DNA of 64,000 nt from Cordylochernes scorpioides (taxonomy: Eukaryota > Arthropoda > Arachnida > Pseudoscorpiones > Chernetidae), in assembly GCA_030710605.1 (NCBI GenBank), contig CP092870.1, positions 96,810,592-96,874,591 of the forward strand. The letters are read 5' to 3'. Below, one piece after another: positions 54,004 through 63,734 of the stretch; within the stretch, counting starts at the first letter, position 1; each line of letters starts with the position of its first letter. Below the pieces are notes generated by a model. It searched no databases, had not been told where the DNA came from, and saw nothing but the letters and a program-made list of their open reading frames with translations. The position numbers were made by a program, and so were the translations under genes.

Positions 54004-55260
54004 ATTTTGGTGGAGACGCTGGGTAGCGTGACGGAACTTCGAAGAAGTCGACGTCTACAGGGACGTGAACCAATTCTTCAACCTTTGCCACAACGAATAG
54101 AAATAGAAGACGACCACAGACCTACTGTTAGCGGATCCTACCTCCCTTGTCAGCGCCAACGAGATCCTTCTACCTTTTCTGGAGATGGAAATATAAACCC
54201 TGGACAATGGTTGAAAGAGTACGAGAGAGTGTCGAAGTACAACAGATGGGACGAGACCATGAAGCTTGCCAACGTCGTGTTTTACTTGAACGGAACTGCT
54301 GGAAGGTGGTTTGATAATAACGAAGAATCACTCAACTCGTGGAGAAGCTTTGAAGACGCATTCCGCGGTGTGTTCGGACTGCAGGAGGATTCTGCTCGAC
54401 GCGCCGAGGAAGTTCTGAAGTCAAGAGCACAGAAGGCCGAGGAATCCAGCGAGTCATACATCCAGGAGATTCTTAGTCTCTGCCACCAGGTGAACCCTCG
54501 CATGGAAGAAGGTGAGATAGTTGCTCACATTATAAAGGGAATTTCGGAAGACACTTACCAGGTATTGGTGGCGAAAGACATACAGACAGTAGATGAAATC
54601 CTGAAGTTTTGTCGTCATCTGACAACCGTCAAGCAGCGCAGGATCGGCCGTACGAAATTCGCCAGGTTGTCAAACGTAATGCCCATTTGGTGTGTTGACG
54701 ACTCAGACGACTTGGCCGGCTTAATTCGCCGCATCGTTAGAGAAGAGATACAAAAGGTTTTCTCAGCACCTGAAGTGGTCAATCCTCTCCGAGAGGTGAA
54801 CGCCCTGGAACAGACTGTGAGGGAAGAGGTCAGCCGTGCTCTACAACCTACCAGACCACAAGTCAACGTGGTACAACAACAACAACCGCGAACGCCCTAT
54901 TATAATATCGACCGACCAACCCAACCCAGGAAGACGGAACATTGGAGAACCTACGACGACAAACCTATCTGCTTCCACTGCGGACGACCCGGACATGTCG
55001 TCCGTTATTGTAGGGAACGACGGCAGGTCTTCGCTGAAGCCAGGTCAAGGAATGGCGGAGAAGGAAGAAATGTTGGATTTTCGAGTCGACCCCCGAGATA
55101 TGACGCCGACGACGACTATGTAACGCCCCAAACCTCGACGTACTTCTACCGGAGCTCTTTCCCACATCCAAGCCGCGCAAGGTCGCCAGCCCGAAGACAA
55201 TCCCAGTCGCCAGCCCGTCGTTTCAGCCGTTCTCCCATGCCTCAGAATGTGAAAAACTAA
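54004..55260 (+). CDS. Gag of the gypsy element, no AUG at the N-terminus
   Basis: The frame is open from within the 5' LTR to a TAA at 55258-55260. No in-frame ATG precedes codon MKLANVV at about 54259, yet conserved Gag sequence begins earlier (PSTFSGDGNINPGQWLKEYE). Initiation must therefore be non-AUG, depend on a spliced leader, or the start was lost. The retrotransposon Gag core continues GTAGRWFDNNEESLNSWRSF and EEVLKSRAQKAEESSESYI. One CCHC knuckle, CFHCGRPGHVVRYC, is near 54970-55011. The C-terminus is Arg/Ser/Pro-rich (SPARRQSQSPARRFSR). The end overlaps the Pol frame at the slippery site GAAAAAC. Confidence 0.85.
   Translation: MLVETLGSVTELRRSRRLQGREPILQPLPQRIEIEDDHRPTVSGSYLPCQRQRDPSTFSGDGNINPGQWLKEYERVSKYNRWDETMKLANVVFYLNGTAGRWFDNNEESLNSWRSFEDAFRGVFGLQEDSARRAEEVLKSRAQKAEESSESYIQEILSLCHQVNPRMEEGEIVAHIIKGISEDTYQVLVAKDIQTVDEILKFCRHLTTVKQRRIGRTKFARLSNVMPIWCVDDSDDLAGLIRRIVREEIQKVFSAPEVVNPLREVNALEQTVREEVSRALQPTRPQVNVVQQQQPRTPYYNIDRPTQPRKTEHWRTYDDKPICFHCGRPGHVVRYCRERRQVFAEARSRNGGEGRNVGFSSRPPRYDADDDYVTPQTSTYFYRSSFPHPSRARSPARRQSQSPARRFSRSPMPQNVKN
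55251..55257 (+). promoter_or_regulatory. Putative -1 ribosomal frameshift site
   Basis: Heptamer G AAA AAC directly before the Gag stop TAA. Gag reads GTG AAA AAC TAA. Shifting back one base gives GAA AAA CTA AGT and enters the open Pol frame that leads into protease. The position, heptamer and -1 direction agree with retroviral-type frameshifting. A downstream stimulatory structure was not modelled. Confidence 0.65.
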
Positions 55261-58200
55261 GTGGAGCGGCTTCTAACGGGGGTGAGGTCGCCATTGAGGA
55301 AAATCCTCCAGGGTATATCGCCGCTAAATTAAAAGAAAATTTTGTTATGGTCGAAATAAATGGACGCAAAATTAAAGCATTGGTGGATTCAGGAGCCGAC
55401 TTTTCTGTTATTTCAGACAAATTTCGACGCGAACTAAAGACACCTCTCTTCAAAGAACCAGGTCCCATTCTTAAAGCCGCAAACAGAAATTTAATAGAGA
55501 CCCTAGGAAAATGTGTCCTAAACATAGAAGTTAATGGTCTGAATATCTCATTTGAATTCGTTGTTATGGTGGAATGCAGCCATGATATCATATTCGGATG
55601 GGACTTCTTCAAGGCCACCGAAGCCGTCATTGATTGTGGCAGAAATTAACTCCATCTCGGGGAAACCTCCGTCCTGGAATCTCGAGAGGAGGAAAACCAG
55701 AGATTGTTTGCTTCCGACGACTTTGTCATCCCGCCTAAATCAATAAAGAAGATCAGTGTGATAAACGAAGAAGTATGCGGTGTTAGAGATGTTTTAGTCT
55801 CAACTTCTAAGGACTTATTATTAAGAAAGGAAGTTCTTATACCAAACTCATTGGTTACATTTCGACACGGCCGAGGTAGCATTTGGGTGGCGAATGGAGC
55901 GTCTTGGCCGCAACTGATTCCATCAGGAATGAATATGTGCACCATGGAAAGTTATGAGAATGGGAATATCTGCAGTCTTATTGAATCCAGCGATAAGTTA
56001 CAAGAAACGCAGCTAAAGTCACGTGAATGGTCACAGAAGATAAACCTTACTCTAGATCCAGGGCTGTCTGAAATTCAAAGGTTACAGCTTGTTTCATGCC
56101 TTGACGAGTTTATTGACATATTTGACTTTGGGAGTACTCCTATTAAGCCCACCAGTACTGTGAAGCACAAGATAAACACAGGCGACCAGTCTCCTATCAA
56201 ACAGCGGCCCTATAGAGTAGCACCAAGTGAACGACGACTAATTCAAGATGAAGTGAACAAGATGATTGAAAATCACATCGTGAAGCCCTCTGAAAGTCTT
56301 TGTTCATCTCCAGTTATTCTAGTTCGAAAGAAAGACGGGACCTGGAGATTCTGCGTAGATTACCGTCGATTAAATAAGATAACAAAAAAAAGATGTTTAC
56401 CCGCTGCCACGCATTGACGATGCCTTGGACAGTTTAGCCGGCTCTAGTTACTTCTCCACGATGGATCTTCGGTCCGGGTATTGGCAGATTGAAGTGGACG
56501 AAAAAGACAGGGAGAAAACTGCTTTCATCACTCCAGATGGGCTGTATGAATTCCAAGTAATGCCTTTCGGTCTTTGCAATGCTCCAGCAACGTTTGAAAG
56601 GATGATAGATAGTGTTCTGGGCAGTCTTAAATGGAACATGTGTCTTTGCTACCTGGACGACATCGTAGTTTACGCACCTACCTTTGAAGAACATCTACGT
56701 CGTCTACAACTTGTATTAAGCTGCATCCAGAAAGCTGGACTAAGCTTGAACCACAAAAAGTGTCTTTTTGGATCAAGGAGGATAAAGATTTTGGGACACC
56801 TTGTTGACGCCAATGGAATTCATCCAGATCCAGATAAAGTTGAAGCCGTCTCTAAATTTCCGAGGCCAAGGAATATCTCTGAACTGAAGAGCTTTCTTGG
56901 ATTATGTTCCTATTACCGAAGATTTATTGAGAACTTTGCCGACAAAGCTAGATCTTTGCATGACCTACTGAAGACTGAAAAACAATTTTATTGGGATGCA
57001 GCTCAAGAGAAAGCGTTTGAAGTCCTTAAAACAGCTCTAATTTCAGAGCCTGTCTTAGGACACTTTGATGAATCCGCTGATACCCATCTACCCACGGATG
57101 CAAGCGGACATGGTATTGGAGCTGTTCTTCTACAAATACAAGGTGGAAAGGAGCGGCCTATAGCTTATGCATCTAGAAGCTTGACAAAGGCTGAAAATAA
57201 CTATTCTACAACGGAAAAAGAATGCCTTGCTGTAGTCTGGTCTATTAGCAAATTCCGCCCATATTTGTTTGGTCGACCATTCACGGTTGTCACTGACCAT
57301 CATTCTCTATGTTGGTTGGTAGGACAGAAAGATCCTTCTGGCCGCTTGGCAAGATGGGCGCTGAAGTTGAAAGAATTTGACGTGACCGTTATCTACAAGA
57401 GCGGACGCAAACATAAGGATGCCGATTGTCTGTCAAGGAGCCTGCTTGAGAACGATCAACCAAGTGCTGTGATGTCACTAACCAACGTCGATATAGAGCA
57501 GACTAAAGACCTGGATTTAGCTAAAATAATCGATAATTTAAACTCAGACTACACCAGAAAGGAATTCAGCATTATCGACGGCATCTTATACAAGAAAAAC
57601 TATAGCACAACTGGAAGACCCTGGCTTATGATGATTCCTAAACACTTAAGATCGGAAGTTATGGCAGATTTACATGACGCCCCTACAGCTGGGCATTTGG
57701 GTTTCGCCCGAACGTATGACAAAGTGAAGAAACGATTCTATTGGCCTGGCCTTTATAGAACTGTTCGCCAATATGTAAGCCATTGTCGGGAGTGTCAACG
57801 AAGGAAGAAATTACCTCGACGTCCGGCTGGACAACTTGTATCTATACCACCTGTAGAAAAGCCATTCCATAAGGTCGGGGTCGATCTCCTTGGAAGATTT
57901 CCAGTTTCTAAAGATGGAAACCGTTGGATCATTGTGTGCACCGATTATATGACAAGGTATGCCATAACGAAAGCGATCCCAGACGGAGGAGCAATCGAAA
58001 CAGCTAAGTTCCTGGTTGAAGATGTTATCTTGAAGCATGGAGCTCCTAGAGAAATGATAACAGATCGCGGAAGAAATTTCATTTCTCAAGTAATAAAAGA
58101 GATCAATGCTCTGTGCGGAATTGTGCACAGATTTACAACGGCCTACCATCCCCAGACCAACGGCCTGACTGAAAGGTTCAACAAAACTCTGGGAGACATG

Positions 58201-58791
58201 TTGTCCATGTACACAGGTGTCGAGCAGAAGGACTGGGACCAAGTTTTACCCTACGTAACTTTTGCTTACAACACTGCTAAACAGGAGGCGACCGGCTACA
58301 CTCCGTTCTTTCTTGTCCACGCCCGCGAGGCCGAGACCTACATCGATGCCGTACTACCCTACCTACCAGATGAGATCTCTAACGACTACGTTGGAGAACT
58401 TGTGACCAGAGCTGAGGAAGCGCGTCAACTCTCCCGATCACGCCTTCTACAATCACAGGCGAAAGACCGTAGACTTTACGACCAGAAACATACTCCAGTC
58501 TATTACCAGAAGGATGATCTTGTGTGGGTTTTTACTCCCATCCGAAAAGTAGGGCTCTCAGAAAAGCTACTGAAGAGATACTTCGGTCCCTACAAGGTGA
58601 CCAAGAAGCTTTCAGAAGTTACGTATGAAGTAGAGCCCGTGGACCCGTCTCCCCGATCACGGAAATCCAAGGATATCGTTCATGTCATTCGGATGAAGCC
58701 CTACCTGGACCCTGAAGAACAACATTCCATTCTGCTAGGGAACACAGGCCGTGATAGATTTCCTTCCAGAACAAGGGCTGAGACAAGCTAA
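55252..58791 (+). pseudogene. Pol of the gypsy element: protease, RT, RNase H, integrase; two lesions
   Basis: Protease: ALVDSGADFSVIS near 55380 with the catalytic DSG. An in-frame TAA at 55647-55649 interrupts the linker, and the same frame continues to about 56390. RT begins IKQRPYRVAPSERRLIQDEV and RKKDGTWRFCVDYRRLNKI; one extra A in an A8 run near 56385-56392 then shifts the frame. RT continues from 56425 (SSYFSTMDLRSGYWQIEVDE, FGLCNAPATFERMI, catalytic YLDDIVVY). RNase H: TDASGHGIGAVLLQ near 57100. Integrase: HHCC finger (AGHLGF, CRECQRR), DLLGRFP, TDRGRNF and the Glu in GLTERFNK. No chromodomain. Otherwise highly preserved, so inactivation is recent. Confidence 0.93.
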
Positions 58792-58826
58792 TCAGCGGGT
58801 CGCTGCTTTTTCTAAAGAGGGTGTAA

Positions 58827-59073
58827 TGTCAAGTAGCTCCATCCAGATGGGACAACTGTCAATCATCCCTGGACCCCGGGGGGGACCACAGGTGTGGGGG
58901 CTTCTGGGAAGCTGATCTGTAAATAAGGAAAACGGGACGGTGGCTAAGGCCGTTCATTCAGGATTAGCATTAACTGGGGTAAGTTTTGTACAAAACTCTC
59001 TCTCCCTATAATTACTCCTTATAATAAATTAATTATCCCCAAACTTGCCCTTGCTTTATTTATCTCCGCGACA
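58827..59073 (+). repeat. 3' LTR of the gypsy element
   Basis: TGTCAAGTAGCTCC to CTCCGCGACA, followed by ATAT. Differs from the 5' LTR for example at the G/C run (CCCCGGGGGG versus CCCAGGGGGG). Confidence 0.93.
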
Positions 59074-59121
59074 ATATTTAAAAGAGACGCTTTGCCAGTA
59101 AATTTATATGTGTAAAATATA

Positions 59122-59422
59122 TGTGACAATATAGTGGTAAATGTGGTGAGGAGAGAAAAAATCACACGACGAGTTATTAGAGGCAAAATCCAGGCAGCCA
59201 GCCGAGAGAGAAAGTGGTGGCGAGTCAGACGTTATCTGCTGCAACCGTTTTTCCCTGTGTACACAAGCGGGGCTAACAAAAGATAAGCGCCAGGTGGTGA
59301 CGCCCCCCTCAGGAATGTGGCCAAAAAATGGTCGTAAGTTAGTTTTCTTAGCTTTAGCTGCCCATCTCTCTCGTTGGCTGTTGGATTGTTTTATTAATCC
59401 TGGAAGAGCATATATTATGACA
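59122..59422 (-). repeat. LTR, left copy
   Basis: 301 bp. Contains GCAGCCAGCCGAGAGAGAAA and CCCATCTCTCTCGTTGGCTG. It differs from the right copy by a few substitutions and a short indel (CTGCTGCAACCG versus CTACTGAACGACTG). Confidence 0.8.
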
Positions 59423-59429
59423 TATGGCC

Positions 59430-61930
59430 CCCGTTGAAGAAGGCTGAACATGGTTTAAGTATATTTAAAGCTGGAGAAGCCAGGAATAGAGAAAATAATT
59501 TTACAATTAAAATTAGTTAAGGTAATGGTGACATAGTTTTATGTAAATAAAATACTGTATAGTACACAAGTAAATATTATTTACAAGCAGTTTTACAACA
59601 CCGGAGAGTTTGACATTTATGGGAGATTTTGAAAATATCAAGGTTATAAAAGGCTATATACAAATTAATTTTATGTGTAGGTTAATATGGTACAGAGTGT
59701 AGGTATGGACAATCATAGCTATGTACAATATGGATACGTGAATGAGGATGTGAAGAGAAAGAAAAGGTGGAAAGTAAGAGAGCTCTAAAGTAAGTGGTTC
59801 AACATTCTAAAATGAACAAAGGAAGCCATTAGAAAGAGGTTGGAGCAAATGGTCATCTCTGCAGCATTCGTCAACAAAACGTATTGAGACATTTTACAGA
59901 GATACTTTAGAATGAAGGAGATTGATTAGGCAGACAACTTATGTGCGGTTCTCTTGATGACACTAAAATTAATAAATTTAACAAATAATGGACATGCACG
60001 TACGTGAAAAAGACCTTCGGGGTCGAGTGAGAAAAAAAGTGAACCTTTGCGGTCAATTGACAAAAATAAGACCTCTGAGGTCGAATGGTTGAAAAAAAAA
60101 AGCCTTGACTTTCAGAACCTAAGTTTCAATGTAGGAATAGATACACTGCAGAAAGACTGAGAGGTTCAGCGAAAATTTGGTCATTGGTTCATAAAAAAAA
60201 ACATAAGTTGATATACGAAAAATTAAAATAAGAAAAAATTTCGAGAGAACATGTTATTGAGAGGTGTGAACAAGGAGAAGAAGAGTCACATACATATGAT
60301 GAAATTCTGAAGATCATTAAGACTGGAGAACTCTACACTTTAAGATAATTTTCAGGCGGACATGGCAAGGGGAAACTTGTCATGGGCTTTCTATGCTATA
60401 AGTGTAGAGCACGAGAAATGAGGTTGAGGTTGGCAATTGTGTGAGCTCAGGACTGAGGTAAATATCGAACTACATACAATGTTAGAATTTCGGCGAACAG
60501 AGCGAGGGGAAACTTGCTTTGGGCCAATCTAACTTATCTATGTAGTTACTTGTGTAGCGAGTCCGAGGGGAAAAGTCCCGTGTGTAGGTGAGGAAGTCGA
60601 ATGGATTTATATTTAATTTTCGAAGATAAAATAGTTCTAGATGCAAAGGTAGAATATTGGCGGACAGAGCGAGGGGAAACTTGCTTTGGGCCAATCTAAC
60701 TTATCTATGCAGCTACTTGTGTAGCGAGTCCGAGGGGAAAAGTCCCGTGTGTAGGTGAGGAAGTCGAACGGACTTATATTTAATTTGCGGAAAGTATGCG
60801 CGCACAGTGCCAAAAATTGGGACGAGGACTGCGTTGTCCGTTACAAGTGACAAGCTGCTCGGACACGAAGTGTTTGAACCGTCGTGGGAGCTTGTGCAAG
60901 GCGATGATTTCGCGGTGGGTTGAAAGTAAGACCCATGTCTGCGCGAAATGATGACGGACCGGACAAAATCAGCGACGATGTTTAACGTACCTCCGTGGGA
61001 AATATTGGAGGTAGGTTATATCGTGCTGGTTTGGACAATGGACAAACATAGATTTGAAGACAGGGTCCGTGTGGCGAACGTGTGGCGCGAGAAGAAGAAG
61101 CGAACTGTGTCGCTCGATGCAGATTGTTCAAGTGCGAACAAAAAGGGGTTGATAAATATCTAGCAGTTAGTCAATCTGCACCCTGTGACGAACACATCAT
61201 TGGCTAGATGGTGTGGGTCGGTGGATAGGCTAGAGATGAACTACGATATAAATTATCATAAATGAAGGGCGAAGGTTAGGATTTTGAAATGACAATATAG
61301 AAGTTCGATAATTGATTAATCAATAATTCTCTATAAAGGTCCTGAGCTGGTATAAAGTTAACAAAGTTGTAAGAATGAGAGGGGCATTAAGGGGAAGATA
61401 GATAAGAGTCACCAAGGGTTGGTTGTAAGCAAGGCTCACGTGGTGGTTGGAATTCTTCGACGCCTGAATTACAGGGTGAATTTTGAATCAATTAGGGAAA
61501 GAAATTATTTTTCGTGAGCCGTGCTTACAAGTAGGAGAGGTCTATACAAAGGTTTAGGTGCTGGAGGCATATTTTTATAAATAAATTGATTATGTAAAAT
61601 CTATTGTTAATAGTAAAAATCGTAAAGCATTAATAGGTAGAATTCCAATTTTTTTTTTTAAGAGTTTTTTTTTTTTTTAGAGTTACGTTAAAAATGGAAA
61701 TTATTTAATTAAAATAACGATTGTTAAATTCTACTGGTAAGGTAACTAATTAAATGAGTTACAAATATCTAGATAAATAGTATGGAGCATAAAATCATTG
61801 TTAATAGGCATGGAGAGAATAAATGGAGCTAATTATGTAAATATTGGGACAATTTACAAGGAATGACTTATTTAAAGAATGAATGGAAGGGGTAAAACAA
61901 TTTCACTTACAGGTTATGCTGGTTTAGAGA
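59430..61930. other. Non-coding interior of the LTR element
   Basis: About 2.5 kb without credible ORFs. The 71-codon frame at 60948-61163 has no recognisable domain. Contains purine-rich phrases such as GACCTTCGGGGTCGAGTGAG and GACCTCTGAGGTCGAATGG in series near 60010-60090, a loose short repeat. Confidence 0.5.
60488..60790. repeat. Two-copy tandem repeat, about 174 bp spacing
   Basis: AGAGCGAGGGGAAACTTGCT and GTGTAGCGAGTCCGAGGGG recur at about 60498 and 60667, with the shared end GAGGAAGTCGAA(T/C)GGA. It lies inside the LTR element and has no coding meaning that I can see. Confidence 0.8.
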
Positions 61931-61940
61931 GCAGGTAAGT

Positions 61941-62147
61941 TCATTGAGATTCGGGAGAGTTCTGTCTGTGACATTGAGCGTACCAGTGTTCTACATCACA
62001 GTAGCGGCAGGGATATGGCGGAGTCTTGTCCATGGTGATGGAAGGTGTCCTGCTCTGGCACGGTGGTCGTTCTTGGGTAGATCTAGTGCTGGAAGAAGTG
62101 TGTGGCAGCTCCATCTCCGTCGTAGGTGGATACTTCTTCGGGATCAC
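61941..62147 (-). pseudogene. Gag-like zinc knuckle fragment
   Basis: 68-codon minus-strand frame with a Ser/Thr/Pro-rich start, then YPCRYCDVEHWYAQCHRQN and a stop. The spacing C-x2-C-x3-H-x4-C is the form usual in BEL/Pao Gag proteins rather than the retroviral C-x2-C-x4-H-x4-C. It is next to the right-hand LTR, as expected for Gag in a minus-strand element, though most of Gag is missing. Confidence 0.5.
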
Positions 62148-62306
62148 GGTTCAAAGGTTGGCGAAGAAGGGGTTGAGGGCTCGAAGAGGAGTGGTTACAG
62201 TTGAGTTGGGTTTGGCCGATCATCGTGGCTTGGCTTCTTGTTTCTTCATACTCCGGTATATGAGGGATTCGCTTCCCGGCCAGGTCTTATCCTGTCGACT
62301 TTTCAA

Positions 62307-62609
62307 TGTGACAATATAGTGGTAAATGTGGTGAGGAGAGAAAAAATCACACGACGAGTTATTAGAGGCAAAATCCAGGCAGCCAGCCGAGAGAGAAAGT
62401 GGTGGCGAGTGAGACGTTATCTACTGAACGACTGTTTTTCCCTGTGTACACAAGCGGGGCTAACAAAAGATAAGCGCCAGGTGGTGACGCCCCCCTCAGG
62501 AATGTGACCAAAAAATGGTCGTAAGTTAGTTTTCTTAGCTTTAGCTGCCCATCTCTCTCGTTGGCTGTTGGATTGTTTTATTAATCCTGGAAGAGCATAT
62601 ATTATGACA
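62307..62609 (-). repeat. LTR, right copy
   Basis: 303 bp; partner of 59122-59422. Followed by a (TA)n run. Confidence 0.8.
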
Positions 62610-62679
62610 TATATATATATATATATAATTTGACAACATCAATATGGAATCTAGGGCTAGGTTTCTTTTTTACATTTTT

Positions 62680-62890
62680 TTTTATTTCTCGAACTTTTGG
62701 GCTAACATGCCCTTCAACACGGAGACCTAGAAATATTACTTCTAGCCAATTGTAACACGCCTCGTGTTATTGGTTAGAAGTATTACTTCTAGCCAATTAT
62801 AACACGCCTCGTGTTATTGGTTAGAAGTATTACTTATAGGTCTTCGTGTTGAAGGGCATGTTAGCCCAAAAGCTCGAGAAATAAAAGAAT
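62680..62890. mobile_element. Foldback, decayed member of the AAGCTTTCGGG family
   Basis: TCTCGAACTTTTGGGCTAAC on the left and GTTAGCCCAAAAGCTCGAGA on the right. GTGTTGAAGGGC stems with GCCC persist, but CTGANGA and GAAA are lost (TGTTGA, AAAA). The centre holds two copies of TAACACGCCTCGTGTTATTG. Confidence 0.7.
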
Positions 62891-62906
62891 AAAATAAAAA
62901 TTTGAA

Positions 62907-63196
62907 AAAATAGTACAAATGTGATATTGTACTGGGATAAGGTGCATAAATTAAGAAAAAGGCATCTCCTTATCGTGCAACTGAAAGTTGCTGATGGCTT
63001 GCGCCATCTATCAATTGATTATTCAAGAATGGGTATTTGGCCAATTCTGGAATAATTAAAAATCAACGAGAATAGTTGATATTTATTCCGATAGATGGCG
63101 CAAGCCATCAGCAACTTTCAGTTGCACGATAAGGAGATACCTTTTTCTTAATTTGTGCACCTTATCCCAGTACAATATTACATTTGTACTATTTTT
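62907..63196. repeat. Long inverted repeat with about 110-bp arms
   Basis: AGTACAAATGTGATATTGTA and AAGGAGATGCC-type arms: CTCCTTATCGTGCAACTGAA at about 62966 pairs with TTCAGTTGCACGATAAGGAG at about 63117. Both include GATGGCGCAAGCCATCAGCA or its complement. The spacer is about 95 bp. Confidence 0.85.
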
Positions 63197-63264
63197 CACA
63201 TATATATGTGTATGTGAAAAAACAATATAAAAAATAAAAAGGTCTCGTATATATATATATTAAA

Positions 63265-63730
63265 AATAAAGAAGGCATCTCCTGACCACGAGCACATGTG
63301 ATTTTTAGATGGCAGAGCGCCATCTAGTGGAGAAAAAATAAACTAAACGTTATATATGAAATATATATATGAAAAAATAATAGAAACAATAAAAAGGTCA
63401 GGTGTTGATATTAAAAATAAAAAATGCATATCCTGACCAGGAACACATGTGCTTTACAGATGGCAGAGCGCCATCTGGTGGAACAGAAATCAACTAAACA
63501 TCGATTTAGCCTGTTCACTGATATTTGGCCAACCCAATTTGCTTCTGTAAATCACATGTGCTCCTGGTCAGGATATGCCTTTTTTATTTTTAATATACAT
63601 ATATATGAAAAAACAATATAAAAATAAAAAGGTCAGGTGTTAATATTAAAATAAAGAAGGCATATCCTGACCACTAGCGCTCTGCCATCTAAAAATCACA
63701 TGTGCTAGTGGTCAGGATATGCCTTCTTTA
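63265..63730. repeat. Cluster of palindromic repeats sharing AAGGCAT(A/C)TCCTGACC
   Basis: Three related units: 63275-63330 (single arm), 63421-63590 (arms TATCCTGACCAGGAACACAT and ATGTGCTCCTGGTCAGGATA) and 63655-63725 (arms CATATCCTGACCACTAGCGC and CTAGTGGTCAGGATATG). All include CAGAGCGCCATCTGGTGG-like or GATGGCAGAGCGC sequences. Compact foldbacks without coding. Confidence 0.8.
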
Positions 63731-63734
63731 TTTT

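Larger units (their letters stand above)
53756..59073 (+). mobile_element. Ty3/gypsy LTR retrotransposon, nearly complete
   Basis: 5318 bp with 247-bp LTRs (53756-54002 and 58827-59073) differing at about half a dozen positions, a possible 4-bp target duplication ATAT (53752-53755 and 59074-59077), a primer-site-like TGGTGGAGACGCTGGGTAGC after the 5' LTR and a purine run AAAGAGGG before the 3' LTR. Gag and Pol lie in different frames, with a slippery heptamer at the end of Gag. Two lesions in Pol (a stop at 55647 and an extra A near 56390) inactivate this copy. Confidence 0.95.
59122..62609 (-). mobile_element. LTR retroelement with largely non-coding interior, BEL/Pao-like
   Basis: Direct terminal repeats of about 300 bp at 59122-59422 and 62307-62609 (plus-strand reading TGTGACAATATAGTGG to ATATTATGACA), both TG...CA. 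Flanks are TATA on both sides, but within TA-rich DNA. The interior of about 2.9 kb has no RT, protease or integrase. A Gag-like zinc knuckle on the minus strand near the right LTR, and the purine run ACGGGGGCC next to the left LTR, favour minus-strand orientation. Probably a non-autonomous derivative. Confidence 0.75.

Noticed and set aside
60948..61163. 71-codon ORF inside the second LTR element
   Set aside because: No recognisable motif, short, and embedded in long non-coding interior.
62026..62319. Plus-strand ORFs near the right LTR (61944-62507)
   Set aside because: They run across the LTR boundary and opposite the zinc-knuckle frame; no domain is visible, so they are treated as chance.
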